The notes: generated from the sequence alone by a model not told the origin. Positions 17,788-26,894 are shown, numbered from the stretch's first letter. The stretch is 63,340 nt of DNA from Roseiarcus sp050015575 (GCA_050015575.1 JBEKBD010000002.1:1-63340), one strand, 5' to 3'. Made by a program: numbers and translations.

Positions 17788-19569
17788 CTACTCCGCGACC
17801 TCCGCCGCGTCGACGACCCTGAGCTGCGCCTTCTCGCGTCCGCCGTAGCGGTTGATCGCCAGCGCGCCGGCGAGATGCGCCTCAGCGCCTTTGAGGCGCA
17901 GCAGCGCGTCGCCGAGCGGCTTGCCGACGGCGCGGAACGCGATCGCCTCGATCGCCCGGCCGTCCCCGGCGACGGCGCGCAGGCGCAGCGCGTCGGCGCC
18001 CACCGCGAACACGTCGGCGAGGCGATGGCGCGGCAGCGCGAAGATCGGTTCGGGATTGCCGGCGCCGTAGGGCCCGGCGGCCTCGATCGAATGCGCGAGC
18101 GCCGGGCTCGCGCCCGTCGCGGTCAGCGCGGCGTCGATCGCCAAGCCGGCGTCGGCGCGCGCCCCAGCGACGGACTGAGAGAGCTTCTCTTCGAGAAAGG
18201 CGCGAAATTCGCCGATCCGGCTCTTCGCCAAGGTGACGCCCGCCGCCATGGCGTGGCCGCCGCCCTTGACGGCGAGGCCCGCCTCGACGGCGGCGCGGAC
18301 GACTCGGCCGAGATCGACGCCGGGAATCGAGCGCCCCGACCCCGTCGCTTCGCTCCCGTTCAACGCGAGCGCGAAGGCGGGGCGCGCGAAGCGCTCCTTC
18401 AGGCGCGCCGCGATTAGGCCGACGACGCCCGACGGCCAGCCTTCGCCCGCAACCACCACCGCCGCGCCGCGCTCCTCGAGCCCGAGCGCCAGCGTCGCCT
18501 CGGCTTCGGCCTCGGCGAGAACCGCCAATTCGATTTGCTGGCGCGCGCGATTGAGGCGGTCGAGTTCGGCGGCGATTTCGCGCGCCTTCATATCGTCGCG
18601 CGTCGTCAGCAGCCGCGCGCCGAGCGCGGAATCGCCGATGCGTCCGCCGGCGTTGATGCGGGGACCGACGAGAAAGCCGAGCTGATAGGCGCTCGGCGGC
18701 CCGTCGGCGCCCGCCGCGTCGAACAGCGCCGCCAAGCCCGGGCGCCGGCGCTGGCGCATCGCCTCGAGGCCGCGCACCACGAACGCGCGGTTGAGGCCGA
18801 CGAGCGGCACGACGTCGGCGACCGTCGCCAACGCGACGAGATCGAGCGCGGCCTTGAGATCGGGCGCCGCGCGCTCGCGAAAGAACCCCGCCTCGCGCAG
18901 CGCGCGATTGAGCGCGACGAGGCCCATGTAAACGACGCCGGCGGCGCAGAGATAGCCGAGGCCGGAAACGTCGTCCTGGCGGTTGGGATCGACGACCGCG
19001 AGCGCCTCGGGCAGGTTTTCCGGCGCGTGGTGATGATCGAACACGATCGCGTCGAGGCCCAGCCGCTTCGCCGCGGCGATCGGCTCATGGCTCACGGCGC
19101 CGCAATCGACGGTGACGACGAGGCTCGCGCCGTCTCGCGCGAACGCGGCCATCGCCTCGCTGTTGGGGCCGTAGCCCTCGACGACGCGATCGGGAATATG
19201 GATCGAAGTCCGGCAACCGCAGGCCTCGAGATATTCGCTCAGCAGCGCCGCGCTCGCCGCGCCGTCGACGTCGTAATCGCCGAAGATCGCGACGCGCTCG
19301 CGGCGCAGCACGGCCTGCTCGAGACGCGCCGTCGCCGCCGCCATTTCGCGCAACGTCAAGGGATCGGGCATCAGTTCGCGCAGGGTCGGCTGGAGATAGC
19401 GCGCCGCCTGGTCGAGCTCGACGCCGCGCCCCGCCAGCACGCGCGCCATTAATTCGCTCTGGCCGCTCGCCTGCGCGATGGCGAGCGCGCGCGCCTCCCC
19501 CGCCGCGTCGAGCCGCGCCCGCCACGGACGGCCGGTGAGCGAGCGCTCGACGCCGAGGAAGAAGCCCAT
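17788..19569 (-). CDS. recJ: Single-strand DNA exonuclease RecJ
   Basis: 5'-3' single-strand exonuclease in recombination and mismatch repair. The 593-aa chain has the DHH-family motifs FGDYDVDGAASAALL near residue 97, VTVDCGAVSHEP, and DHHHAPE, then the DHHA1 motif GGGHAMAAG near 420 and an OB-fold C-terminus. Length fits the family. It is transcribed toward the glycerophosphodiesterase gene, with which it converges. Confidence 0.96.
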   Translation of the reverse strand: MGFFLGVERSLTGRPWRARLDAAGEARALAIAQASGQSELMARVLAGRGVELDQAARYLQPTLRELMPDPLTLREMAAATARLEQAVLRRERVAIFGDYDVDGAASAALLSEYLEACGCRTSIHIPDRVVEGYGPNSEAMAAFARDGASLVVTVDCGAVSHEPIAAAKRLGLDAIVFDHHHAPENLPEALAVVDPNRQDDVSGLGYLCAAGVVYMGLVALNRALREAGFFRERAAPDLKAALDLVALATVADVVPLVGLNRAFVVRGLEAMRQRRRPGLAALFDAAGADGPPSAYQLGFLVGPRINAGGRIGDSALGARLLTTRDDMKAREIAAELDRLNRARQQIELAVLAEAEAEATLALGLEERGAAVVVAGEGWPSGVVGLIAARLKERFARPAFALALNGSEATGSGRSIPGVDLGRVVRAAVEAGLAVKGGGHAMAAGVTLAKSRIGEFRAFLEEKLSQSVAGARADAGLAIDAALTATGASPALAHSIEAAGPYGAGNPEPIFALPRHRLADVFAVGADALRLRAVAGDGRAIEAIAFRAVGKPLGDALLRLKGAEAHLAGALAINRYGGREKAQLRVVDAAEVAE

Positions 19570-19677
19570 CAGCGCCCCCGTCCCGCCGAGCGTTCGATCA
19601 GCGCGGCCGGCTTCCCCTTGTCGATGAATTCCCGGGACGTCATCGGCCGCGACTTAGCACGAGTCGCCGCCGGATCG

Positions 19678-20499
19678 CTAAGCGCGCGTCGCGGTGCCGA
19701 CGGCGCTCCGCCCCAGCGCGCGCCAGTTCACCAGGCTCGCGAAATAGACAAGGCCCGACAGCGCCGTGATCCAGAAGCTGACCGGCCAGTCCGAGTAGAA
19801 GGCGAGCGTCAGGCCGCCCCAGGCCTCGACGAGCGCCAGCGCGGCGCTGAGCGCCAGCGCGGCGTAAAGTCGCCCGGTGAAGGCGAGGGCCGCCGCCGCA
19901 GGGCCGACCATCAACGTGAAAACCAGCAACACGCCGACGATTTGCGCGCATTCCGAGACGGCGACGGCGACGATCATCAAGAAAGCCGTCGATACGAAGC
20001 GCAGCGGCACGCCTTTGGCTTCGGCCAACTCGCTTTGCAGGGAAGCAAAGATCAGCGGTCGGGCGATCGCGCCGAGCGCGACAAAGCTCAGGGCCGCCAG
20101 CGCCGCCAGCGAAGCCAGCGCTTCGTTGTCGACGCCGAGCACGTTGCCGAACAACAACGCCGCCGCCTGCGACGCATAGGACGTGAAAAAATGCAGGAAC
20201 AGCAAGCCGAAGCCAAGCGCCAATGACAGCATCATGCCGATCGCCACGTCCCGCTGGCTCAGTTTCTCCCCGAGCAGACCCATGGCGAAACCCCCGAGCA
20301 CGGTGAAGCCGACGAGGCCGGCGAGCGGAGGCAGGCCGAACAAGACGGCGCCCGTCGCGCCGGCGAAGCCGACATGAGAAAGCGCGTGTCCGGCGAAAAC
20401 CTGGCCGCGCAACACCAGGAAGAACCCGACCACCCCGGCCAGCAGGGCGACAATGCCCGCGGCGGCGAAGCCGGTGCGCATGAAATCATAGTCGAACAT
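19678..20499 (-). CDS. znuB: Zinc ABC transporter permease
   Basis: Inner-membrane permease of a Zn/Mn-type ABC importer, 273 aa with about eight hydrophobic helices and the family segment GHALSHVGFAGATGA near residue 36. The start overlaps the end of the ATPase gene by 14 bases. Order binding protein-ATPase-permease with a Zur box upstream of the first gene supports zinc as substrate. Confidence 0.93.
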   Translation of the reverse strand: MFDYDFMRTGFAAAGIVALLAGVVGFFLVLRGQVFAGHALSHVGFAGATGAVLFGLPPLAGLVGFTVLGGFAMGLLGEKLSQRDVAIGMMLSLALGFGLLFLHFFTSYASQAAALLFGNVLGVDNEALASLAALAALSFVALGAIARPLIFASLQSELAEAKGVPLRFVSTAFLMIVAVAVSECAQIVGVLLVFTLMVGPAAAALAFTGRLYAALALSAALALVEAWGGLTLAFYSDWPVSFWITALSGLVYFASLVNWRALGRSAVGTATRA

Positions 20500-21322
20500 C
20501 GGCGTCGCGATCCCGATGCCGGCGTCCGTCGTGTTCGTGGCGATGCGCCCCGCTCTCGACGTCGACGTCGCCCGCCATGACGAACACGCGGTCCCTGATT
20601 CGAACCACCTCGATCTCCGTGCCGTAGAGCCTCGACAAAACCGGTCCGGCGATGACCTCGTCGACGGCGCCGAGCACCGCCTTGCCGGCGCCCAGATAGA
20701 GCACGCGGTCGATCGCGTGGATGAGCGGATTGACCTCGTGCGCGCTGAATATTACGGCCATCTTCAGCTCGTCGCACAGCCGCCGGGCTATCTCGACGAC
20801 GCTCTTTTGATGGCCGGGATCGAGGCTGATCAACGGTTCGTCGAGCAGCAGAATTTTCGGGCGCCCGAGCAAGGCCTGCGACAGCAGCAGACGCTGGCGC
20901 TCGCCGCCGGAAATTTCGCTGAGGGAACGACGCGCGAGGTCGCGGGCGTCGACCATCTCCAGCGCCCATTCGATCTCGCGTCGGGTCGCGGCGTCTCGGC
21001 GCGGCAGGCCCCAGCCCGCGCCGCCCGCCGCGGAGGCGACGATGTCGTAGCCGGTCAAGCGAAGGCTCGCAAAAACGCCGCGGGTCTGCGGCATGTAGCC
21101 GATCGCCTGATTGCCGCGCGTGACCGGCTGGCCCAGAACGCTGACGGCGCCGCCATCGATCGGAACCAGCCCGAGCGCGGCGCGCATCAACGTCGTCTTG
21201 CCCGCGCCATTGGCCCCCAGCACGCCGACGAATTCGCCATCCTCGATAGCGAAGCTCACGGCGGCCAGAATCATCCGGCCGCCGAGCGCGATCGAGACCT
21301 GATCGAAAACGAGTGCGCTCAC
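20486..21322 (-). CDS. znuC: Zinc ABC transporter ATP-binding protein
   Basis: Cytoplasmic ATPase of the zinc importer, 278 aa. Walker A is GANGAGKTTLM, the signature EISGGERQRLLLSQ, Walker B ILLLDEPLISLD and the switch His lies in FSAHEVN. The start is a GTG at 21322 overlapping the TGA of the binding-protein gene; a longer frame would invade that gene. The last 20 residues are His/Arg/Asp-rich (HRHEHDGRRHRDRD), an uncommon tail that could bind metal and sense supply; this is inference. Confidence 0.94.
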   Translation of the reverse strand: MSALVFDQVSIALGGRMILAAVSFAIEDGEFVGVLGANGAGKTTLMRAALGLVPIDGGAVSVLGQPVTRGNQAIGYMPQTRGVFASLRLTGYDIVASAAGGAGWGLPRRDAATRREIEWALEMVDARDLARRSLSEISGGERQRLLLSQALLGRPKILLLDEPLISLDPGHQKSVVEIARRLCDELKMAVIFSAHEVNPLIHAIDRVLYLGAGKAVLGAVDEVIAGPVLSRLYGTEIEVVRIRDRVFVMAGDVDVESGAHRHEHDGRRHRDRDADVRL

Positions 21323-22191
21323 TGCGCCTGGCCGGAAAGCGCCTTGTCGAGGGCGTCGAGCTGCGACATCATCCACTGCTGATAGGTGGCGTCGGCCGGC
21401 TCGGTTTCGGAAACGCCGACGACAGGGATTTTCTCGTCCTTGGCGATCTGCACAAGGCGCTGGACGGCGGGCTCGCTGGCCTGGGCGTTATAGAGCATGG
21501 CCTTGACCTTGTGGCCTTTGAGATCGTCCTCGAAGCCGGCGACTTCCGAGGCGCTCGGCTCGGTGTTGTTCATCACGGCGAGCGCGAATTTTTCATTATG
21601 CACCTTGAGGCCGAGAAGTTCAGCCATGTAGCCGAACACCGGCTCCGAAGCGGTGATCGGCTGCCCCGCATATTTCGCGCGCATGGCGGAGATTTTGGCC
21701 TCCAACGGCTCGAGCGACGCGGCGAAGGCGGTGGCGCCCTTCTGATAATCGGCGCGATGGGCCGGATCGACGATGGCCAGATCGACGCCCAGCGTATTGC
21801 CGACGGCCTTCATCGTCGCCGGATTATACCACAAATGCGGATTGTCGCCCGCCTTCTTGTGCGCCAGGGTCGCGACCAGGATTTCGCGGCGGCCCGGCGC
21901 CTTGTTGGCGCTGAGCAACTTCTCCATCCAAGGATCATAATCGGCGCCGCTGACGACGACGATCTTGGCGTCGACGAGCGCCTTGGCGGTCGAAGCGCTG
22001 GCCTCGAACAGATGCGGGTCGTCATCCGGATTGGACAAGATGCTCGTCACCGCGACATTGTCGCCGCCGATCTGCGCGGCGACGTCGCCGTAGAAATTCT
22101 CGGCGGCGACGACTTTCACCGGCTCGGCGAGCGCCGGCGCGCTCGTCAAGGCGACCGCCGCGGCCGCCGCTAACAGAAATTTTCGGGTCAT
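21319..22191 (-). CDS. znuA: Zinc/manganese-type ABC transporter binding protein, ZnuA-like
   Basis: Periplasmic cluster A-I metal-binding protein, 290 aa, with a Sec signal peptide cleaved after SAPALA (about residue 22). Metal ligands recognised: H60 in DPHLFE, H119 in NPHLWYNP and E262 in SETEP. The third His expected in the motif before FGYMAELLGL is replaced by S182-E183-P, and the His-rich loop typical of ZnuA is missing. AGGAGG nine bases before the ATG gives a strong start. It is the first gene of znuA-znuC-znuB and lies downstream of a Zur dyad, so zinc remains the best guess. Confidence 0.9.
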   Translation of the reverse strand: MTRKFLLAAAAAVALTSAPALAEPVKVVAAENFYGDVAAQIGGDNVAVTSILSNPDDDPHLFEASASTAKALVDAKIVVVSGADYDPWMEKLLSANKAPGRREILVATLAHKKAGDNPHLWYNPATMKAVGNTLGVDLAIVDPAHRADYQKGATAFAASLEPLEAKISAMRAKYAGQPITASEPVFGYMAELLGLKVHNEKFALAVMNNTEPSASEVAGFEDDLKGHKVKAMLYNAQASEPAVQRLVQIAKDEKIPVVGVSETEPADATYQQWMMSQLDALDKALSGQAQ

Positions 22192-22243
22192 GGGGAGCGC
22201 CTCCTGGATGTTGGCCGCCGCGCCCTTTCGGCGCGGCGCGGGA

Positions 22244-22262
22244 AGTGTTATGTTATAACACT
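22244..22262. promoter_or_regulatory. Zur operator between znuA and zur
   Basis: A 19-bp dyad, AGTGTTAT-GTT-ATAACACT, has perfect 8-bp arms and lies 53 bp before the znuA start and 81 bp before the zur start. The GTTAT...ATAAC core resembles Zur sites of alpha- and gammaproteobacteria. It probably represses znuACB, and maybe zur itself, when zinc is sufficient. Confidence 0.82.
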
Positions 22263-22342
22263 GCGCGGCGCAAGCCCCGGACGCGCCCTGTCGCGACGCG
22301 CGCCGACGCGCGTGCTAGAAAGCGCGGGGAAAGGCGAAAGAC

Positions 22343-22810
22343 ATGATTGTCGGCGGCCATGAAGCGATCGGATCGGTCTGGACGCGGCAGGTCGAGAGCG
22401 CGTGCGCGGCGAAAGGCTTGCAGCTGACGGCTCTGCGCCGGCGCGTGCTGAGCATCTTGAGCCGCAGCCCCGCCCCGCTCGGCGCCTACGCGATCATCGA
22501 CGAAATGGCGCGCCTGGAGGGCAAGCCGATCGCGCCGCCGACGGTCTACCGCACGCTGGAGTTCTTCCTCGACAACGGCTTCGTGCACAAGATCGAAAGC
22601 CGCAACGCCTATGCGCCGTGCGAGCATTTCGGCCACGCGCATCAAGGCGTCCTGTTGCTGTGCGAGAAATGCGGCCGCAGCGACGAGATCGAGGACGCAG
22701 CCGTCGCGCGCCTGCTGGCGACGGCCGCCGCCCGCGCGGGTTTCGCGCCGCACCGGCAAATGGTCGAAGTCGAGGGTCTGTGCCGCGCGTGCGGCGCGGC
22801 GGCGGCTTGA
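22343..22810 (+). CDS. zur: Fur-family zinc uptake regulator Zur
   Basis: Zinc-dependent repressor, 155 aa. The N-terminal winged helix includes GLQLTALRRRVLSIL and the recognition helix PPTVYRTLEFFLDNGF; the C-terminal domain has two CxxC structural-zinc pairs, CEKC near 111 and CRAC near 149. Position divergent from znuACB across the dyad identifies it as Zur rather than Fur. The ATG is preceded by GGCGAAAG. A non-annotated convergent neighbour ends 39 bases downstream. Confidence 0.95.
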   Translation: MIVGGHEAIGSVWTRQVESACAAKGLQLTALRRRVLSILSRSPAPLGAYAIIDEMARLEGKPIAPPTVYRTLEFFLDNGFVHKIESRNAYAPCEHFGHAHQGVLLLCEKCGRSDEIEDAAVARLLATAAARAGFAPHRQMVEVEGLCRACGAAAA

Positions 22811-22849
22811 AGCGAAGTCCGTTCGGCGCGCCGGCGATGCGCCGTTTCG

Positions 22850-24502
22850 TCAGGGGTCGCGAAGCCGCGTCGGCAGCAATTCGCCTGCGCTCGCGAGCAC
22901 CGGGTAGGCGGCGGCGGCGACGAGATGGGTGTTGACGCTCTTGAGGTCGCGGAGCGCATCCAGGAGGAACACGCTGGTCTCCGCCGAATCGAGCCGCCCG
23001 GCCCGCAGCTGCTCGAAGTGCGCGTCCGTCGCGGCCGTTTCGATCGCGCGGAACGCCTCCTTTTCCGCGGCGAGCAGTCGCGCCGCGCGCTCGTCGCCGG
23101 TCATGAACAGAGCAGCCGCGGCCCGCACGTTGGCGATCAGCCGATCGACGATTCCCAGCAATTCCCTCTGGCCGGAGCTGGAGAAGGCCACCCCGCGCTT
23201 CCACATCCTGCCCGCCATGCCGAGCAGGTTCCGGTCGACGACGTCGCCCGCTTGCTCCAGGTTGGTCGAAAACGTCAAAATCTCCCGGAGCCGGCGATGA
23301 TCGGCGTCGCCCAAGCCTTCCGGATCGAGCGAGGTGAGATAGGCCCTGATCGCCGTGTTCAGTTTGTCGAGGACGTCGTCGAGCCGCTTCGTCTCGACGA
23401 TTTGCCGGCGGTTGGGATTTTCCAGCGTGTCGCGCAGCCCGGTCAACATGCCCTCCAGCACGTCCGCCAAGCGCAGCGCCTCGCGCGCCGCCCCGCCCAA
23501 CGCGATGACCGGCGTCTCCACCGCGGCCGGATCGAGATAAAGCGGGCGGCTCGGATCGGCCGGGTCGATCCGCGCCGGAATCAGTCGCCGCAGAAGGGTG
23601 GCGAAGGGCTTCAACACCGGCAAGAAAATCGCGGCGAGCGCAACGTTGAAGGCGGTGTGGAAGTCGGCGACCAGCCGCGCGTTGTCCGGCTCGATCGTCA
23701 CCATCCAGCGGCCGATCACGGGCAGCAGCGCGAACGCCACGGCGACGCCGACGATGCGATTGATCAGATTTCCCAACGGCACGCGTCGGACCGTAGGATC
23801 GGCGCCCGCCGCTCCCTCCAGCATCGGGTTGATCGCGCTTCCCAGATTGGCGCCCAGCACCAGGGCCAGAGCCGCGTCCGGCGGCGTCGCCCCCTTCGCG
23901 GCGAACGCCATGATCACCAGCACGACAGCGGCGCTCGAATGGGCCGCCCAGGTCAGTCCGGCGGCGAGGATCACGTCAAGCAGCGGTTGAGTCGACACCG
24001 CGCCCAACAGCATGCGCAGGCTCGGCACGTCTTCATAGGGCGTGAGCAAGCCGACGAACTGATGAAGCGCCATCAACATCAGACCGAGGCCGATCAACAC
24101 GCGGCCGAAGTCGCGCGGGCCCGCCGCGGCGCGGCGGAACATCAGAACGCCGATCAGGATCAGAGCGGGCGCGACCTCGGCGACGTCGAAGGACAGCGCC
24201 TGCACGATCAACGTCGTCCCGACGTTGGCGCCGAGCATCACCGCCAGCGCGGGCGTCAGATCGACGAAGCCGCCCGCCGCGAAACCCGTGACCATCAGGC
24301 CGGTCGCCGTGCTGCTCTGCATGATGGCGGTCACGCCGACGCCGGCGAGAAACGCCGTGAACCGATTGCGCAGCGCATTGCCGAGGAAATTGCGCAATTT
24401 CGCGCCGAAGGCCCGCTGCACGCCGGTGCGGACCATGTGAACGCCCCACAGCAGCAGCGCCACCGAGCCGGCGAGGTTGAGCACCGTCACGGGAAGGTCC
24501 AT
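22850..24502 (-). CDS. Na+/phosphate cotransporter family protein
   Basis: Membrane protein of the NptA/PNaS family, 550 aa. Two inverted repeats of helices carry the QSSTAT signature near residue 65 and a second AAHSSAA segment near 190; the last 200 residues form a PhoU-like helical domain. The ATG at 24502 has GAGGAG upstream and begins MDLPVTVLNLAGS, right at the first helix. It may take up phosphate with sodium; no Pho box was recognised, so regulation is open. Confidence 0.9.
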   Translation of the reverse strand: MDLPVTVLNLAGSVALLLWGVHMVRTGVQRAFGAKLRNFLGNALRNRFTAFLAGVGVTAIMQSSTATGLMVTGFAAGGFVDLTPALAVMLGANVGTTLIVQALSFDVAEVAPALILIGVLMFRRAAAGPRDFGRVLIGLGLMLMALHQFVGLLTPYEDVPSLRMLLGAVSTQPLLDVILAAGLTWAAHSSAAVVLVIMAFAAKGATPPDAALALVLGANLGSAINPMLEGAAGADPTVRRVPLGNLINRIVGVAVAFALLPVIGRWMVTIEPDNARLVADFHTAFNVALAAIFLPVLKPFATLLRRLIPARIDPADPSRPLYLDPAAVETPVIALGGAAREALRLADVLEGMLTGLRDTLENPNRRQIVETKRLDDVLDKLNTAIRAYLTSLDPEGLGDADHRRLREILTFSTNLEQAGDVVDRNLLGMAGRMWKRGVAFSSSGQRELLGIVDRLIANVRAAAALFMTGDERAARLLAAEKEAFRAIETAATDAHFEQLRAGRLDSAETSVFLLDALRDLKSVNTHLVAAAAYPVLASAGELLPTRLRDP

Positions 24503-24565
24503 CGACGCGTCTCCTCGCCGAGCGCGCCGCGTCGCTTGCCGCGCGGCCGTCAACTCCAGGTTCGC

Positions 24566-24593
24566 AATTTAGAATTGTTCGAGAGTAAGGCAA
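24566..24593 (-). promoter_or_regulatory. Likely promoter of the Na/Pi cotransporter gene
   Basis: On the minus strand TTGCCT (24593-24588) and TAAATT (24571-24566) are spaced by 16 bp in an AT-rich island between two genes. The predicted transcript would start about 57 bases before the ATG at 24502. Confidence 0.45.
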
Positions 24594-24648
24594 GACCTCC
24601 ATTTTCCGCTTATGGAGGCGGACGCGGCGGCAGGGCTGTGCGGGAAGC

Positions 24649-25089
24649 TTATGACGCGCTCTTGAGCCGCTTGGGGAGATCGCGAATGATCGCGCTCATG
24701 CCGGGTTCGTCGACCAGATCGGCCGCGTCCTCGATTTCGAACCATTCGATCTGGCGCTGGTCGCGCTCTTTCCATGTCGCGAGCTGGCGCTCGAATTCGA
24801 GCAGGAACACCTTGACCCGGCAAAACACGAAGTGGTCGGCGAGCCGCTTCCAATAGTCGTAGCTGCCGATCGGCTTGTGGTGAACGCGACCGACCACGCC
24901 CGCCTCTTGCATCGCCTCGGTTTCGGCCGCGCTGTAGTCCGTGCGATCCTTCATCGGCCAGCCCTTCGGCACGACCAGCCGCTTGGTCTCGCGCGAAGTC
25001 ATCAGCATGACGCGAACCTGTCCCGCCGGGTCGTTGCGGACGGCCAGGGCGGCGACCTGCTTGCGGGGCTTGAGTTTCGGTTTCGCCAT
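24649..25089 (-). CDS. Nudix-fold protein with an altered Nudix box
   Basis: A 146-aa Nudix-superfamily protein resembling alphaproteobacterial diphosphoinositol-polyphosphate-phosphohydrolase-like enzymes (VPKGWPMKD opening). Nudix hydrolases cleave X-linked nucleoside diphosphates. The box reads GWPMKD-R...TEAMQEAGV: relative to GX5EX7REUXEEXGU, the first Glu is Arg, the Arg is Thr and one of the metal-binding Glu residues is Gln. Catalysis may be weak, or metal binding may rely on the remaining Glu residues. The start ATG is unambiguous; the gene stands alone. Confidence 0.85.
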   Translation of the reverse strand: MAKPKLKPRKQVAALAVRNDPAGQVRVMLMTSRETKRLVVPKGWPMKDRTDYSAAETEAMQEAGVVGRVHHKPIGSYDYWKRLADHFVFCRVKVFLLEFERQLATWKERDQRQIEWFEIEDAADLVDEPGMSAIIRDLPKRLKSAS

Positions 25090-25280
25090 TTTTAGTCAAT
25101 ACCATGATTCGAGGCGCTAGTCTTGCTGAATCCGATGTATTTCAACCCTCTACGCGGCTCAGCTCCAGCGCCGGGCGGCAGCGGCGCGGAGGCTTGCCAC
25201 AGAGAGTCGGACCCGCAAGACCTTTCAGCCCCGCTAGCCCGCTGGAATGTGCGAGGCCCGACGCGCGGGCGCCGCCCGGC

Positions 25281-26279
25281 TCACTTCGCGCCATAGGTGA
25301 ACCGCAATCGCACCGCCGCCCCCTGCGGCGGCGTCGGAAACGGCGCCGCTTCCGCGACCGCGGCGAGAGCGGCGCTGTCGAGGTCGAGCGACCCGCTGGC
25401 GCGGACGATTTGCCGCTGCACCAGGGCGCCGGTTCCGTCGAGGGTGAAGACGATTTGTCCCGCGGCGCGCGACGAATTCGTGCGGCCGGCGGCGGGCAAG
25501 CGCACGTGAGACATGATCATTCCGTAGACGATCGACAAATAAGTCGCCTTGGCCTTTCCGCCGGAAACCGGAGTCGTGGCGGCCGCGCTCCCCAGTTCGA
25601 TGTCCGGCACGGATTCGGCAGTGGGGATCGGCGCGCCGGCGGACCAGGTCGGAAACGGTTCGCCGATCAACGTCGGCAGCTTGTCGGGTTGCGCGTCGGC
25701 GCGCGCCTGCCGCTCCGCCGGCGCTACGCGATCGGCCTCGACAGCCGTCTCCGCCGCCTCGGCGGCTTTCTCCAACGCGGGTTCGGCCGCATTCGCCGCG
25801 GCGTCGATCGCGCCTTGCTGCAGAGGCGCCGCCGCCTGCTCGCGAGCGGGATTCGGGGCCAGCGCCTTCGCCGTCGGCGGCGCGGCCGGCGCCTTGGTCG
25901 CCTCGTCGGGGGCCTCTCTCTCGATCTTTTCCTCATTGGCGGCGCGGGGAGCGTCGAACGCCGGCGCCAAGTCGGGCGGCGGCGCCGTCGGCGCCGGCTC
26001 GGTCTTGGCGGCGTCGGGCTTCTCCGACGGCGGCTCGACCACGATTTCGACGGCGATTTCTCGCGCGGCGGGCGCGACCGCAGGCGTAAGCTCATGCTCG
26101 TACGCCAGGAAGGACAAGAGGCTCGCGTGAAGCAGCAAGGCGCCCAGGAGCGCCGCCCCGCGGTTCGTCCCGCCGAGGGACGAAGGCGCTTCAAGCCGCG
26201 TCGGGCGTTCGGCGGGATTGGCCCGGAAGCCGACGTCCGACGGCGAAGCGCCGCTTTCACGATCCGTCACGACCGACAT
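25281..26279 (-). CDS. TonB-like periplasm-spanning protein
   Basis: A 332-aa protein with one N-terminal membrane helix (about residues 42-62, LLGALLLHASLLSFLAY), a long Pro/Ala/Glu-rich stretch, and a C-terminal TonB-type domain in the last 90 residues (IVFTLDGTGALVQ, GAAVRLRFTYG). TonB proteins transmit proton-motive energy to outer-membrane receptors with ExbB/ExbD; neither these nor a receptor is in the window. It is divergent from the copper operon, so a role in copper uptake or sensing is possible but unproven. Confidence 0.85.
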   Translation of the reverse strand: MSVVTDRESGASPSDVGFRANPAERPTRLEAPSSLGGTNRGAALLGALLLHASLLSFLAYEHELTPAVAPAAREIAVEIVVEPPSEKPDAAKTEPAPTAPPPDLAPAFDAPRAANEEKIEREAPDEATKAPAAPPTAKALAPNPAREQAAAPLQQGAIDAAANAAEPALEKAAEAAETAVEADRVAPAERQARADAQPDKLPTLIGEPFPTWSAGAPIPTAESVPDIELGSAAATTPVSGGKAKATYLSIVYGMIMSHVRLPAAGRTNSSRAAGQIVFTLDGTGALVQRQIVRASGSLDLDSAALAAVAEAAPFPTPPQGAAVRLRFTYGAK

Positions 26280-26374
26280 CGTCCCGTCCGTCGCCGCGAG
26301 CGCGAGGAGTCAGCGCGATCATAGCGGAAGCGCGCCGCCGCCAACAAGCGCGCGCGGGGCGCGTCCGCTCGCGC

Positions 26375-26405
26375 TTGACAGAGGGAAGGCTCTTGCATGT
26401 AAGTA
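26375..26405 (+). promoter_or_regulatory. Candidate promoter of the copper operon
   Basis: TTGACA (26375-26380) is a consensus -35. The best -10 candidate, TAAGTA at 26400-26405, would need a 19-bp spacer as in MerR-type promoters, but the spacer has no clear dyad, so CueR control is not shown. The first gene starts 40 bases downstream. Confidence 0.35.
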
Positions 26406-26444
26406 ACTTAAGACGAAGCGGCGTCATCGCCAGAGGGTGGTCGC

Positions 26445-26894
26445 GTGCCGGTCACGGGGGGGAACACGACAAGCCGACGCGGCGGCGCGCGCGCTCTGCC
26501 GGCGCGCGCGTTTTCTCGCGTTTCGCTGGCGCTCGCCGCGCTCGCCCTGTTCGCGCAGCTCTTGGCGCCGCCTTGTCTTCGCGCCGAGGCGCGGCCGGAT
26601 CTGGCGAGCGTCGCCGCGACGCTGAGGGCGGAGTTCGGACACCGCGTGATTCTGTGCGCGCAGGCCGACGACGCGGGGTTCTCGAGTTCGCCCCAACGCG
26701 GCCAAGGCCATGGCGACGACGGCTGTCCGCTCTGCCGGTTCGCGGAGCTGGTTCTGTTCGTCGCCCCGGCGCCGTCGCTTCCCGCGCGCGTCGACGTCGC
26801 CGAGGCGCCGTTGAAGGCGCGCGCCGATTGCGCCTCGGAAGGGCCCAACCCCACCGGATTCGCCCAGCCGCGCGCCCCGCCCTTCGAAGTCTGA
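26445..26894 (+). CDS. DUF2946-like protein, first gene of the copper operon
   Basis: A 149-aa protein with one hydrophobic helix near residues 27-43 and a CPLC motif near residue 93, flanked by a His/Asp/Gly segment (QGHGDDGCPLC). That pattern recalls DUF2946 proteins, which often accompany copper genes. The start is a GTG after AGAGGG. The CxxC and nearby His could bind copper, which is inference. It opens a run of five same-strand genes ending in copD. Confidence 0.72.
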   Translation: MPVTGGNTTSRRGGARALPARAFSRVSLALAALALFAQLLAPPCLRAEARPDLASVAATLRAEFGHRVILCAQADDAGFSSSPQRGQGHGDDGCPLCRFAELVLFVAPAPSLPARVDVAEAPLKARADCASEGPNPTGFAQPRAPPFEV

